Positions 46,190 through 54,651 of a stretch of DNA of 64,000 nucleotides are shown here, piece by piece. A model generated the notes under the pieces. That model was not told the origin of the DNA. It worked only from the letters and a program-made list of their open reading frames with translations, and searched no databases. Numbering within the stretch: position 1 is the first letter of the stretch; every line of letters begins with the position of its first letter. Source of the stretch: an uncultured Roseiflexaceae bacterium (GTDB lineage Bacteria > Chloroflexota > Chloroflexia > Chloroflexales > Roseiflexaceae); contig CALJIC010000288.1 in the NCBI GenBank assembly GCA_937974195.1, positions 4,748 through 68,747 of the forward strand. Reading direction: 5' to 3'. Both the position numbers and the translations under genes were made by a program.

Positions 46190-46924
46190 TCACATCCCGT
46201 ACTGCAAGCGCAGAGCCAGCGGGTCGGGCAGCTTCGCCGCGCGCATCTGCTGCTGCGTTTTAGCGATATCATAAGGGACGCGGTGGAAGGTCACGGTGTC
46301 GTTGGAGGTGTCGAGCACCGCGAAGGCCGCGCGCGGGTCCTGGTTGCGCGGCTGGCCGACGCTGCCGGGGTTGATGATGTAGCGCGTGTCGGGGTGCAGC
46401 TCCAGGGTGTAGCCGGCGCCAGGGAGAAGCGGGCCGTCGGCGCGCTCGCCGGCGGCGCGGCGGAACACCAGCGGCACGTGCGAGTGGCCGACGAAGCAGA
46501 TCTGCTGCTCGAAGCGGCTGTAGTTCTCCTGCGCCTGGCTGCGGGTGAGCAGATACTCCCACACCGGGTCGCGCGGGCTGCCGTGGGCCACGTAAAAGCG
46601 GTCGTCCACCGCGAGCTGCAGCGGCATCGCCTCGAGCGCGGCGCGGTGCTCCGCCAGCAGCTGCTCGCCGTTCCAGATGTTCGCCGTGCGCGCCTCGGGG
46701 TTGAAGTCGCTCAGGTCGACCAAGCCCAGGCACGCCAGGTCGTGGTTGCCGGCGATCATCACCGTCGCGCGCGCCCGCATGGCCTCCATGCACTCATTCG
46801 GACACGGGCCGTACCCGATCGTGTCGCCCAGGTTCCAGAGCTGGTCGTACGCGCCGGCTGCGTCCAGCACCGCTTCCAGGGCCACGTAGTTGGAGTGGAT
46901 GTCCGAGACGATCACGACACGCAT
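46190..46924 (-). CDS. YfcE-type metallophosphoesterase
   Basis: A 244-residue calcineurin-like phosphoesterase. Metal motifs: 'SDIHSN', 'GDTIGYGPCPNE', 'GNHD', 'VGHSHVP' and 'NPGSVGQPRNQDPRAAF'. The 'GDTIGYGP' form marks the group of single-domain bacterial phosphodiesterases of unknown substrate. A paralogue lies at 60215-60901. Both end in a similar 'PYDI'/'PFDI' helix segment. Confidence 0.9.
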   Translation of the reverse strand: MRVVIVSDIHSNYVALEAVLDAAGAYDQLWNLGDTIGYGPCPNECMEAMRARATVMIAGNHDLACLGLVDLSDFNPEARTANIWNGEQLLAEHRAALEAMPLQLAVDDRFYVAHGSPRDPVWEYLLTRSQAQENYSRFEQQICFVGHSHVPLVFRRAAGERADGPLLPGAGYTLELHPDTRYIINPGSVGQPRNQDPRAAFAVLDTSNDTVTFHRVPYDIAKTQQQMRAAKLPDPLALRLQYGM

Positions 46925-46975
46925 ACGCCGCCCTTAGCTGCAATCGAGCTGTAAGGATCCGGTAATCGTACTCTT

Positions 46976-47004
46976 TTGCGCTGTGATGCGCCGATCCTTA
47001 TAAT
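46976..47004 (+). promoter_or_regulatory. Promoter of the GerMN protein gene
   Basis: TTGCGC (46976-46981), 17-base spacer, TATAAT (46999-47004), about 50 bases before the start codon. Confidence 0.65.
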
Positions 47005-47054
47005 TACGGCTGGATGTCGTACCACCGCGCTTGCGAGGAGGCCCCATACGAGCC

Positions 47055-48635
47055 ATGGTCGAACCAGCGGGCCACTGCCCTTACCTGGGGCTGAAGCAGA
47101 ACCGGGCGATCCGCTTCTCCTCCCCCACCCCCGAGCACCGTTGCTATGTCGGCGGCGAGCCGATCGAGATACCGGTGGATCAGGCGAGCTTCTGCCTTGC
47201 CCGCGGGCACGTCGAATGCCCATTATACATGGGTTTGGGCCTCCCCACAACGCCTGTGGCCTCCCAGCGCTCTGTGACACCGCAGGAGCCCGCGGAGGGC
47301 AGCCTGCGCGGCTGGCTCGCGTCCCTCTCCCCGCGCGACCGGGCGGTCTACGCGCTGATGCTGGCGATGCTCGCGCTGATCGTGGTGATCTACGTCGTCG
47401 CCGGGTTCCAGTCGCTGCGCGGCCAGTCGGTGGCCGGGCTGCCCAGCGCCGACGCGCTCGGCACCGCGCCCGCCTCGCCCGAGGCTCCTAGCCCCATCGC
47501 CCTGGAGACGCCCACCAGCGCGCCGCCCGAGCCCACGGCCGCGCCGCCCGAGCTCCCCACGGCGCTGCCAACCAGCGCGCCGCCCGAGCCGACGGCCATC
47601 CCCACGCGCGCCACGCTCATCCTGCCGCCGACCGAGCCCGCCCCGCCGCCGAGCCCTTCGCCGGAAGAGGCGACGGTAGCGCCGAGCCCGACGGCCGAAG
47701 GTGGCGCCACAGCCACGGCCGCCGTCGCGCCGACCGAGCCCGCCCCGCCGACGCAGCCGCCGACACAGCAGCCGACGCAGCAGGCGACGAACAGCGCGCC
47801 GGCGCCCACCGCGCCGCCCGCCAACGTCTCGACTGAGGTGCTCTGGCTCTACTTCACCGACCCGGCCACCCGCTCGCTGTACGTCCCGGTGCAGCGCTCG
47901 GTGCAGGTGGTGGACCGGCGCGTGGCCGAGGCCGCTGTTCGCGAGCTGATCGCCGGGCCGCGCGGCGACCTCGAGCGGCTGGTGCTGCCGGACGTGCGCC
48001 TGCTCGGGATCACCATCCAGGGCAACACAGCCTTCGTCAACTTCGACCGGCCGCCGACCGACCCCGGCGACGACCGCGGGGTGTACTCGATCGTGCTGAC
48101 GCTGACCAACCTGCCGAACATCGAGCAGGTGCAGGTGCTGGTGAACGGCCAGGGCTACGGGGTGACCGCCAGCGGTCCGATCCGGCGGCCGATCGTCAAC
48201 CCGCTCAACCCGGAGGGGCTGCCGTTCGACTACCAGAACACCGAGTATCTGCCGACGTACTACATGATCAAGGGCAGCGACCGCAGCGTGCGGATCATGC
48301 GCATGGTGCCGAAGACCCGCGAGACGGCGGTCGGCACGGTGCAGGCCCTGCTCGAGGGACCGGGGGAGTACAGCTACGCGGTCGACGAGGTCATCCCCGA
48401 CACCGCCTCGCTGCTCGACCTATGGATCGAGAACGGCGTGGTGACCGTGAACTTCTCAGAGCGCTTCACCGACGCCACAAACCGCGAGGCCGCCGTCCGC
48501 ACGATCGTCGAGTCGCTCACGACGCTGCCGGGGGTCACCGGGGTGCGCTTCCTGGTAGAGGGGGAGTCACTGGCGGGCTACTGGGGTGAGCCGTACCGGG
48601 ACGTCTTTACCAAGCCGCTGATCAACCCCGAGTAG
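47055..48635 (+). CDS. Membrane protein with two GerMN domains
   Basis: A 526-residue protein. The N-terminal 70 residues carry a Cys motif seen in many Chloroflexota proteins ('HCPYLGLKQNRAIRFSSP', then 'HRCYV', 'FCLARGHVECPLYMG'), probably a small zinc or redox module in the cytoplasm. A transmembrane helix lies near 100-120, then a Pro/Thr/Ala linker to about 250. Two GerMN (sporulation/germination) domains follow: 'WLYFTDPATRSLYVPVQRSV' starts the first and 'YYMIKGSDRSVRIMRMVPK' the second. GerMN domains are thought to bind peptidoglycan or other envelope partners. Confidence 0.82.
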   Translation: MVEPAGHCPYLGLKQNRAIRFSSPTPEHRCYVGGEPIEIPVDQASFCLARGHVECPLYMGLGLPTTPVASQRSVTPQEPAEGSLRGWLASLSPRDRAVYALMLAMLALIVVIYVVAGFQSLRGQSVAGLPSADALGTAPASPEAPSPIALETPTSAPPEPTAAPPELPTALPTSAPPEPTAIPTRATLILPPTEPAPPPSPSPEEATVAPSPTAEGGATATAAVAPTEPAPPTQPPTQQPTQQATNSAPAPTAPPANVSTEVLWLYFTDPATRSLYVPVQRSVQVVDRRVAEAAVRELIAGPRGDLERLVLPDVRLLGITIQGNTAFVNFDRPPTDPGDDRGVYSIVLTLTNLPNIEQVQVLVNGQGYGVTASGPIRRPIVNPLNPEGLPFDYQNTEYLPTYYMIKGSDRSVRIMRMVPKTRETAVGTVQALLEGPGEYSYAVDEVIPDTASLLDLWIENGVVTVNFSERFTDATNREAAVRTIVESLTTLPGVTGVRFLVEGESLAGYWGEPYRDVFTKPLINPE

Positions 48636-48659
48636 AGCGCGCTGCGCCGGGCGTAGCTT

Positions 48660-48995
48660 CTACCACCAGAAGCCGATCTCGTGGGCGTGCTCGCCCGGCG
48701 GCACGACGCAGCAGCGGCTGCAGACGCGGAACGGCACGCCGGTCTCCGCCTCGAGCCGCAGGTCCTCGCGCGAGCCGCAGTAGCGGCAGACGCTCAGGTT
48801 CTCGATATCATCGGCGCGCCACAGCTGCGGTGTGAGATGCAGCTCGACGCCGGCATCCAGCGACAGCACCGCCACCTTCACGCACACGGCGGCCGGGAAC
48901 ACCTCTTCGACGCGCGCGAACAGGTTGTGCTGGTACGAGTACACCTCGTCGCCGATGCCAATCTGGTGCATTCGTGGGTGTTGCCTGATCTTCAT
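48660..48995 (-). CDS. Small zinc-ribbon protein of unknown function
   Basis: A 111-residue protein not recognised by family. A beta-rich first half ('GIGDEVYSYQHNLFARVEEV') is followed by two Cys pairs, 'SVCRYCGSRED' and 'FRVCSRCCVVPPGEH', likely to bind zinc. Last gene of the minus-strand run that includes the split Cas4-like nuclease; it starts 10 bases after the previous stop. Confidence 0.65.
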   Translation of the reverse strand: MKIRQHPRMHQIGIGDEVYSYQHNLFARVEEVFPAAVCVKVAVLSLDAGVELHLTPQLWRADDIENLSVCRYCGSREDLRLEAETGVPFRVCSRCCVVPPGEHAHEIGFWW

Positions 48996-49005
48996 GCCGG
49001 TGTCT

Positions 49006-49296
49006 CTATCCCATCGAGCGGAGGCGCGCGGCCAGCGCGCGCAGATCCTCCGCGCTCAGCCTGAAGCTTGGGTCGTCGCCGAACATCAGATCGTCGAGCA
49101 CTTCTGCCAGCAGCTCCTCCGCGCCCGACTCCAGCTGCGCCTCGCCCATCTCAACGGCGTAGAAGCCGTCGAACGCCGTGCGGGCCAGCCCTGCATCATC
49201 CAGGCTGCCGGACAGCCGCGCGTCGATCCACCCGGCCACGTCGGCGCGGGTGATCTGCGCTGGCTGTCCCTCCGGCTCTGTTCTACGCCACATCAC
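49006..49296 (-). CDS. Small helical protein of unknown function
   Basis: A 96-residue acidic, mostly helical protein with no recognised motif. GTG at 49296 overlaps the Cas4-like stop by 4 bases and ATG at 49293 by 1 base; either implies translational coupling to the nuclease-like gene. Codon bias matches neighbouring genes, so it is probably real. Confidence 0.6.
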   Translation of the reverse strand: MMWRRTEPEGQPAQITRADVAGWIDARLSGSLDDAGLARTAFDGFYAVEMGEAQLESGAEELLAEVLDDLMFGDDPSFRLSAEDLRALAARLRSMG

Positions 49297-49817
49297 GACT
49301 CATCTACCACAAGCGCTTCGTCGCACTGCTCCAGGAACCCGCAGCCGCGGCAGCGCCGCGGGTCGGCGTGGCTGCGGGAGACGGTGTCCGCCTCGAGCGC
49401 CGCGCGCATCTCCTCGACTAGCTCCAGCAGCTCGCCGCGCACACGGGGCGTGTAGTCCAGCCGGAAGGTGCGATCGGCGTAGCGCAGCAGCCCGTAGGGC
49501 GGCGGCTCGCCGCTCGTCTCCTCGACCAGCAGGCAGTACGCCGCGAGCTGCATCAGGTCCGACTCGTACGGCACCGCGGCGCGCCGGCCCGGCTTCACCT
49601 CGACGGGGATCGTCCTGCCGCGCAGGTCGAGCAGGTAGTCCGGGCGCCCCACGAGCCCAAGGCGGCGCGACACCAGCGGCCGCTCAGGCTCGCGCCCGCC
49701 GGTATCCTGGTAGCTCACCGGGGCCCACGGCAGGCCCGTGCGGCTGCGCAGGCGCGCGGCCCAAACAAGTGCGAGCAGGCCGAGCAGCAGCAGTGCCAGG
49801 CCGACGGTCACGCCCAT
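49293..49817 (-). CDS. Cas4/Dna2-like PD-(D/E)XK nuclease, C-terminal part
   Basis: A 174-residue protein beginning with a transmembrane helix ('VGLALLLLGLLALVWAA'). The nuclease core shows Asp60 in 'GRPDYLL' and Glu73-x-Lys75 in 'IPVEVKPG', then the Gln/Tyr motif 'DLMQLAAYCLL'. Three Cys at the end (Cys156, Cys159, Cys165 in 'CRGCGFLEQCDEA') match the last three ligands of the Cas4 4Fe-4S cluster. The first ligand is missing here but present in the neighbouring small protein. No cas genes or CRISPR are in the window, so a DNA-repair or plasmid-defence role outside CRISPR is more likely. Confidence 0.8.
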   Translation of the reverse strand: MGVTVGLALLLLGLLALVWAARLRSRTGLPWAPVSYQDTGGREPERPLVSRRLGLVGRPDYLLDLRGRTIPVEVKPGRRAAVPYESDLMQLAAYCLLVEETSGEPPPYGLLRYADRTFRLDYTPRVRGELLELVEEMRAALEADTVSRSHADPRRCRGCGFLEQCDEALVVDES

Positions 49818-49871
49818 CGTCGCGGTGCAGTTTACAGGTTGGCAGGTTGCAGCGGCGCCACCGCCGGCGTG

Positions 49872-50111
49872 TCAGCGCCAGAGCGCGATCAGCGCGGCGG
49901 CGGCCAGCGTCAGGATCAGCCCGAGCCACAGCAGCAGGCGGCTGGCGGCGACGGTCCGGCCGTGGCGCTCGTGCAGCATCGTCCCGCGCACGCGGCGCTC
50001 GTGGCCCGCCGGCTCGAGGCCGGCCACGCGGCGCAGCCACCAGGCGCGGCCGCAGTACACGTACTCGCCGATCTCGCTGGCCCGGATCATCGCGAGCTTC
50101 TCACGCGCCAT
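49872..50111 (-). CDS. Cas4-like N-terminal part with membrane anchor
   Basis: A 79-residue protein. 'IRASEIGEYVYCGRAWWLRR' is the Cas4 N-terminal motif, with Cys20 the expected first Fe-S ligand, and 'RGTMLHERHG' supplies the conserved His. It then ends in a transmembrane helix ('LLLWLGLILTLAAAALIALW'). It lacks the nuclease core, which is encoded 54 bases downstream. The ATG at 50111 has AGGA 7 bases upstream. Confidence 0.75.
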   Translation of the reverse strand: MAREKLAMIRASEIGEYVYCGRAWWLRRVAGLEPAGHERRVRGTMLHERHGRTVAASRLLLWLGLILTLAAAALIALWR

Positions 50112-50180
50112 CGCCAATCCTGACCGGGTGAAGTGGTGGCCAGACCGCCGGCTGGGCGCAAGCGGCCCGGCGCGCGAAGA

Positions 50181-51296
50181 TCACCCTCCGCCCAGCACCG
50201 GCGCCCCGCCGAGCCACTGGGCCACATCGGACACCGTGATGATCACCATCAGGCCCATCAGCATCATGAACCCGATGGCGTGGACCACCGCCTCGCGCTC
50301 GGGCGGGATCTTCTTGCCGCGGCGCGCCAGCTCGATCAGCGAGAACATGATGTGGCTGCCATCGAGCGCCGGGATCGGCAGCAGGTTCACCAGGAACAGG
50401 TTCAGGCTGATCAGCGCCGTCCACTGCCAGAAGCCGAACAGGCCGTCGCGCTCGATGACCTCGCCGGTGCCGCGCGCGATCCCGACCACGCCCGCGACGC
50501 CGCCCGGCGGCATCGGGTTCAGCCCCAGCAGGCCCTGCAGCATCTGCGACAGGCCGTCCACAAAGCGCGCGAGCACCTCGAAGGTGTAGGTCACCCCCGT
50601 GCCGAGCGCGGCGAGCGGCCCGGCGCGGATGCTCTGGACGTTCGGCCCGTAGGAGAAGCCGAAGCCGGCCTCGCTCCGGGTGCCCTGGTACTCCCACGGC
50701 CCAGGGACGACGACCAGCTCGACGCGCTCCCCGCCGCGCTCGACGACCGCCGTGAGCGGGACGCCGGGGTTGGCCTGCGCGATCTCGCGGATGCGATCCA
50801 GCCGCGCCCCGACGGGCTCGCCGTTCAGCTCGACCAGCAGGTCGCCGCTCTCGAAGCCGGCCACCGCGGCGGGCGTGCTCGGGTACACCGTATCGATCCG
50901 CGCGCCGTCGAGGACCGTCGGGATGCCGCGCACCATGAACAGGCTGCTGAAGATCGCGATCGCCAGCAGCAGGTTCATGAGCGGGCCCGCGGCGAGCACC
51001 AGGATCTTGCGCCAGGGGGAAGCGGCCGCCAGGCTGCCGACGCCGTAGATATTCTCGCCCTCGCCGCCGAAGCGGACGAAGCCGCCGATCGGCAGCCAGT
51101 TGAGGGTATACTTGACCCCCTTGCGCTCGAAGAGCACCAGCGCGCGCGGGGGATAGCCGAAGCCGAACTCCTCAACCCGAATGCCCATCCAGATGGCGGT
51201 CAGGAAGTGGCCGAGCTCGTGTACCAGCACCAGCAGCGCCAGCATGGCCAGGAACGCCACGATGGTGATCAGGCCGCTGGAGATCGCTTCTAACAC
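50181..51296 (-). CDS. rseP: Site-2 protease, RseP family
   Basis: A 371-residue intramembrane zinc metalloprotease. 'VHELGHFL' holds the HExxH site (His26, Glu27, His30) in the first membrane segment, a PDZ domain lies in the middle ('YPSTPAAVAGFESGDLLVEL'), and the third ligand is in 'NLLPIPALDGSH'. It cleaves membrane-bound regulators such as anti-sigma factors or signal-peptide remnants. The GTG start has AAGGAG 9 bases upstream. Downstream of cdsA in the standard order. Confidence 0.94.
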   Translation of the reverse strand: MLEAISSGLITIVAFLAMLALLVLVHELGHFLTAIWMGIRVEEFGFGYPPRALVLFERKGVKYTLNWLPIGGFVRFGGEGENIYGVGSLAAASPWRKILVLAAGPLMNLLLAIAIFSSLFMVRGIPTVLDGARIDTVYPSTPAAVAGFESGDLLVELNGEPVGARLDRIREIAQANPGVPLTAVVERGGERVELVVVPGPWEYQGTRSEAGFGFSYGPNVQSIRAGPLAALGTGVTYTFEVLARFVDGLSQMLQGLLGLNPMPPGGVAGVVGIARGTGEVIERDGLFGFWQWTALISLNLFLVNLLPIPALDGSHIMFSLIELARRGKKIPPEREAVVHAIGFMMLMGLMVIITVSDVAQWLGGAPVLGGG

Positions 51297-51377
51297 CGGA
51301 GTTCTCTCCTTCAGATCGTCGCACGGTAGTGTACCGCATCCGGTGCAGGGCTGTCAACGGCGGGGCTGTTGAGCGCC

Positions 51378-51404
51378 GAGAACCAAGAAGGGAGAACCAA
51401 GAGG
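51378..51404. repeat. Short direct repeat GAGAACCAAGA
   Basis: Two near-identical 13-14-base units (GAGAACCAAGAAGG and GAGAACCAAGAGG) stand in tandem in the gap between cdsA and rseP. One of several short tandem-repeat patches confined to gaps in this window. Confidence 0.6.
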
Positions 51405-51459
51405 CGGAAGGGGCGTGGTTGCTTCGCTGCGATACGCACGACACCCTTCAAGCGCGGAT

Positions 51460-52368
51460 TTAGGGGGCGCCTGCGCCGCCTGTGAGCAGCACGATCAGGT
51501 AGTAGAGGATGGGCGCGGTGAACAGGAGGCTGTCGATCCGGTCGAGCACGCCGCCGTGGCCGGGGATGAGGTGGCCGGCGTCCTTGAGGCCGACCTGGCG
51601 CTTGATGAAGGACTCCGAGAGGTCGCCGAGCGGCCCGATGATGCCGCCGACGAGGCCGAGCAGCGCGCCCTGCGCGAGGCTGACGGGCAGGCCGAAGAGC
51701 GCCACGCCCAGCCAGGCGCCCAGCAGCGCGCCGAGCATGCCGCCGGCGGCGCCCTCCCAGGTCTTCTTCGGGCTGAGGCGCGGCGCCATCCGGCGGCGCC
51801 CGAGATACTTGCCGACGAAGTAGGCCAGCACATCCTGGCCCCAGGTGATGAGGAGCACGAGGAAGATCCAGCCCGCGCCGGGCGCCAGGCCGAGGTCCGC
51901 GAACAGCCCCGAGCGCAGCGGCGTCGCCAGGTCGCGCAGCAGGACGATCTGGCTCAGCAGCACGCCGGTGTACAGCGCCCCGGCGGCGGTCAGCGCCCAG
52001 TCGGCCAGGGCGCGCTCCTGGTCGTGGCGCGGGAGCATCGCGACCAGGCTGGCCACAATCACCAGCACGATCGCCGGCGGCCCCAGCGGGAAGGAGGTGT
52101 AGCGCTGGAGGGCGGCCGCCGCGAGCGGGGCGAGCGCCAGCACGACGCCGACGCGCACCTGCGGCCGGTGGCCGCCGTGGGCGAACGCCGCGTACAGCTC
52201 GAGCGTAGCGAGGACGGCCACCGCAGCCAGCAGCGCGACGACCGACCAGACGCTCCACCACACCAGCGCGATCACCAGCGGGATCAGCACTGCCGCGCTC
52301 AGGACGCGCTGCCGCAACGAGCTAGGTTTCCTCGGAGAGACCGCCGAAGCGGCGTTCGCGCTGTGCAT
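51460..52368 (-). CDS. cdsA: Phosphatidate cytidylyltransferase
   Basis: A 302-residue membrane enzyme that makes CDP-diacylglycerol for phospholipid synthesis. Multiple hydrophobic segments and the C-terminal CdsA signature are present: 'SPKKTWEGAAGG' and 'SFIKRQVGLKDAGHLIPGHG' with the catalytic 'GVLDRIDSL'. The ATG at 52368 overlaps uppS by 47 bases; a GAGG lies 5 bases upstream. Confidence 0.94.
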   Translation of the reverse strand: MHSANAASAVSPRKPSSLRQRVLSAAVLIPLVIALVWWSVWSVVALLAAVAVLATLELYAAFAHGGHRPQVRVGVVLALAPLAAAALQRYTSFPLGPPAIVLVIVASLVAMLPRHDQERALADWALTAAGALYTGVLLSQIVLLRDLATPLRSGLFADLGLAPGAGWIFLVLLITWGQDVLAYFVGKYLGRRRMAPRLSPKKTWEGAAGGMLGALLGAWLGVALFGLPVSLAQGALLGLVGGIIGPLGDLSESFIKRQVGLKDAGHLIPGHGGVLDRIDSLLFTAPILYYLIVLLTGGAGAP

Positions 52369-53047
52369 AGTCCTCAATCGCCTGGCGCAGGTGCTCGGGG
52401 CTGAAGTCCGGCCAGTAGACCGGCGTGGTCCAGTACTCGCTGTAGGCCGCCTGCCAGATCAGGAAGTTCGAGAGCCGCCACTCGCCGCTGGTGCGGATGA
52501 TCAGGTCCGGGTCGGGCATGCCGCGGGTGGAGAGATGCTGCGAGATGGCCTGCTCGGTGATCCCTTCAGGCGGAACGCCGCTGGCGACGAGCGCACGCAC
52601 AGCGTCCACGATATCGGCGCGGCCGCCGTAGTTGAACGCGACCGCCAGCGTGATGCGTCGGTTATCGCGCGTTGTGTCGATCGCCCACTGGATCTTGCGC
52701 TGGAGGGCCGTGGAGAGGTTATCGAGGCGGCCGAGGTGGCGGATCTGCGCGCCCTCGCGGTTCAGGTTGTCCGTCTCGCGGTCGATGAACTCGCTGAGGA
52801 TGCGGAGCAGGCCATCGACCTCAGACGACGGACGCGACCAGTTCTCGGTCGAGAAGGCGTAGAGCGTCAGACAGCTGATGCCCAGCTGCGCGCACTCGGT
52901 CACGATCCGCCGGATGTTCTCGGTGCCAGCGCGGTGCCCGGCCAGGCGAGGCAGGCCGCGCTTGCGCGCCCAGCGGCCGTTCCCATCCATGATGATCGCG
53001 ACGTGGCGCGGAATACGCGCGGGCTGGGACTTCTCCTGCGTCATCAT
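52322..53047 (-). CDS. uppS: Isoprenyl (undecaprenyl) diphosphate synthase
   Basis: A 241-residue cis-prenyltransferase making the lipid carrier for peptidoglycan. 'IIMDGNGRWA' holds the catalytic Asp, 'AFSTENWSRP' and 'GMPDPDLIIRTSGEWRLSNF' are conserved, and the length is typical. Two ATGs stand in tandem (53047 and 53044); AAGGGG is 5 bases before the second. Confidence 0.95.
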   Translation of the reverse strand: MMTQEKSQPARIPRHVAIIMDGNGRWARKRGLPRLAGHRAGTENIRRIVTECAQLGISCLTLYAFSTENWSRPSSEVDGLLRILSEFIDRETDNLNREGAQIRHLGRLDNLSTALQRKIQWAIDTTRDNRRITLAVAFNYGGRADIVDAVRALVASGVPPEGITEQAISQHLSTRGMPDPDLIIRTSGEWRLSNFLIWQAAYSEYWTTPVYWPDFSPEHLRQAIEDYAQRERRFGGLSEET

Positions 53048-53058
53048 AACCCCTTACC

Positions 53059-53186
53059 ATGTACGATCGTGCCGAACGAGCGATGGACGATTGGCGGAGC
53101 GCCCTGCGGCGCCAGCGGCCACCCACGCAGCCCCGGAACCGCACGACGCCAGTGTCCAACGCAATCGTACACCGCACATCGTACAT
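53059..53186. repeat. TGTACGAT inverted-arm intergenic element
   Basis: ATGTACGAT (53059-53067) on the left faces ATCGTACA (53164-53171) and ATCGTACAT (53178-53186) on the right, around a GC-rich centre that is itself partly self-complementary. It fills the gap between frr and uppS. The layout of inverted short repeats around a core resembles the GTGAC elements, with unrelated sequence. Confidence 0.55.
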
Positions 53187-53196
53187 CGGCAACGGG

Positions 53197-53754
53197 CTAG
53201 ATCTCCATTACCTCGGCCTCTTTGGCCTGGCCGATGTGATCGAGCTCACGGGTGTAGCGATCGGTGAGATCCTGGAGGCGATCCTGGGCGCGCCGCTGGT
53301 CGTCCTCGGAGATCAGCTTCTCGTGCTCCATCTTGCGCAGATCGTCGAGCGCCTCGCGGCGGATGTTGCGCAGCGCGACCTTCGACTCCTCGACCTGCTG
53401 GCGCACCATCTTCACCAGGCTCTTGCGCCGCTCCTCGGTGAGCGGCGGGATCGCCAGGCGGATGTTGCGGCCGTCGTTGGTGGGGTTGATGCCGAGCTCC
53501 GAGTTCTGGATGGCCTTCTCGATCGCGCGCAGCGTGCTGACGTCGTAGGGCTGGATGGTGATCATGCGCGCGTCGGGCACCTGGATGCTCGCCAGCTGGT
53601 TGAGCGGCATGGTGGAGCCGTAGGCTTCGACCGGCAGGTGCTCGACGAGCGCAGGCGAGGCCCGGCCAGTGCGAATTGTGCTGAGGTGCTGGCGCAGGGT
53701 CTCGGACGACTTCTTCATCTTACTTTCCGCCTCGCGGAGAACATCGTTCACCAT
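53197..53754 (-). CDS. frr: Ribosome recycling factor
   Basis: A 185-residue protein of normal length and sequence ('HLSTIRTGRASPALVEHL', 'PPLTEERRKSLVKMVR', 'RDALDDL'-like 'REALDDLRKMEH'). It splits post-termination ribosomes with EF-G. AGAGG lies 6 bases before the ATG. Follows pyrH as in most bacteria. Confidence 0.96.
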   Translation of the reverse strand: MVNDVLREAESKMKKSSETLRQHLSTIRTGRASPALVEHLPVEAYGSTMPLNQLASIQVPDARMITIQPYDVSTLRAIEKAIQNSELGINPTNDGRNIRLAIPPLTEERRKSLVKMVRQQVEESKVALRNIRREALDDLRKMEHEKLISEDDQRRAQDRLQDLTDRYTRELDHIGQAKEAEVMEI

Positions 53755-53816
53755 ACGCTACCTCTCACACCCTAACGGGGAGCTAGAAGGAGGGCCGGCC
53801 TCCTTTGGCGACCAGG

Positions 53817-54569
53817 CTAGAGGGCCGCGGAGAGCTGCTCCGGCGGCTCGCTGCTTACTAGCGTGCCGACGCGCTCGCCGAGCACGATCCGCTCGATGGC
53901 GCCGGACTCCATAGAGTTGAAGACGATGATCGGGATGTTGTTGTCCATGCAGAACGTCAGCGCCGTGCTGTCCATCACCGCCAGACCGCGGCTGAGCGCG
54001 TCCATGTAGGTGATATGCTCGTAGCGAATCGCCGACGGGTCCTGCTTCGGGTCTGCGGAGTAGACGCCGTCCACGCCGTTCTTGGCCATCAGGATCACCT
54101 CGGCGTGGATCTCGGCCGCGCGCAGCGCCGCCGCCGAGTCGGTCGTGAAGTACGGGTTGCCGGTGCCGGCGGCCAGAATGATCACCCGCCCCTTCTCCAG
54201 GTGCCGCGTCGCGCGGCGGCGGATGTACGGCTCGGCGACCTCGTTCATCTGGATGGCGGTCATCGCGCGGGTGAAGATGCCGTGGCGCTCGAGCGCATCC
54301 TGCAGCGCCAGCGCGTTGATGATCGTCGCCAGCATCCCCATGTAGTGGGACTGCGCCGCGTCCATGCCGCGGGCGATGGCCCGGCTACCGCGCCAGATGT
54401 TCCCGCCGCCGAGGACGACCGCCACCTCGACCCCGTGCCTGGTGACGCGCTCGATCTCGTGCGCGTAGTAGTCCAGCACATCGTGATCGAGCACGTCACC
54501 GCGCTTGTCGCCTGCGAGCGCCTCGCCGCTCAGCTTGAGCAGGATGCGCCGGTACTTTGTCTCGCTCAT
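53817..54569 (-). CDS. pyrH: UMP kinase
   Basis: A 250-residue hexameric amino-acid-kinase-family enzyme phosphorylating UMP. 'RILLKLSGEALAG', 'VVLGGGNIWRGS', 'GTGNPYFTTDSAAALRA' and 'AKNGVDGVYSADP' are family motifs. The ATG at 54569 gives the conserved N-terminus; no strong ribosome site is seen, and a CAACGTGCAACGT repeat sits directly before it. Confidence 0.96.
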   Translation of the reverse strand: MSETKYRRILLKLSGEALAGDKRGDVLDHDVLDYYAHEIERVTRHGVEVAVVLGGGNIWRGSRAIARGMDAAQSHYMGMLATIINALALQDALERHGIFTRAMTAIQMNEVAEPYIRRRATRHLEKGRVIILAAGTGNPYFTTDSAAALRAAEIHAEVILMAKNGVDGVYSADPKQDPSAIRYEHITYMDALSRGLAVMDSTALTFCMDNNIPIIVFNSMESGAIERIVLGERVGTLVSSEPPEQLSAAL

Positions 54570-54651
54570 GTCACGTTGCACGTTGGCGCGCTGGACAGCG
54601 AACGGGCGGGCGTCGCGTGCAGCGCGCCATCGTTCGAACGTTCCAGCGCTC

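Noticed and set aside
49293..50111. CRISPR-associated cas4 gene
   Set aside because: No cas1/cas2 or CRISPR repeats in the window, and both halves carry membrane helices not typical of CRISPR Cas4.
54630..54650. Second LexA-like box near GTTCGAACGTTC
   Set aside because: The half sites are in the wrong spacing and order (no N4 between GAAC and GTTC) and no promoter is present.
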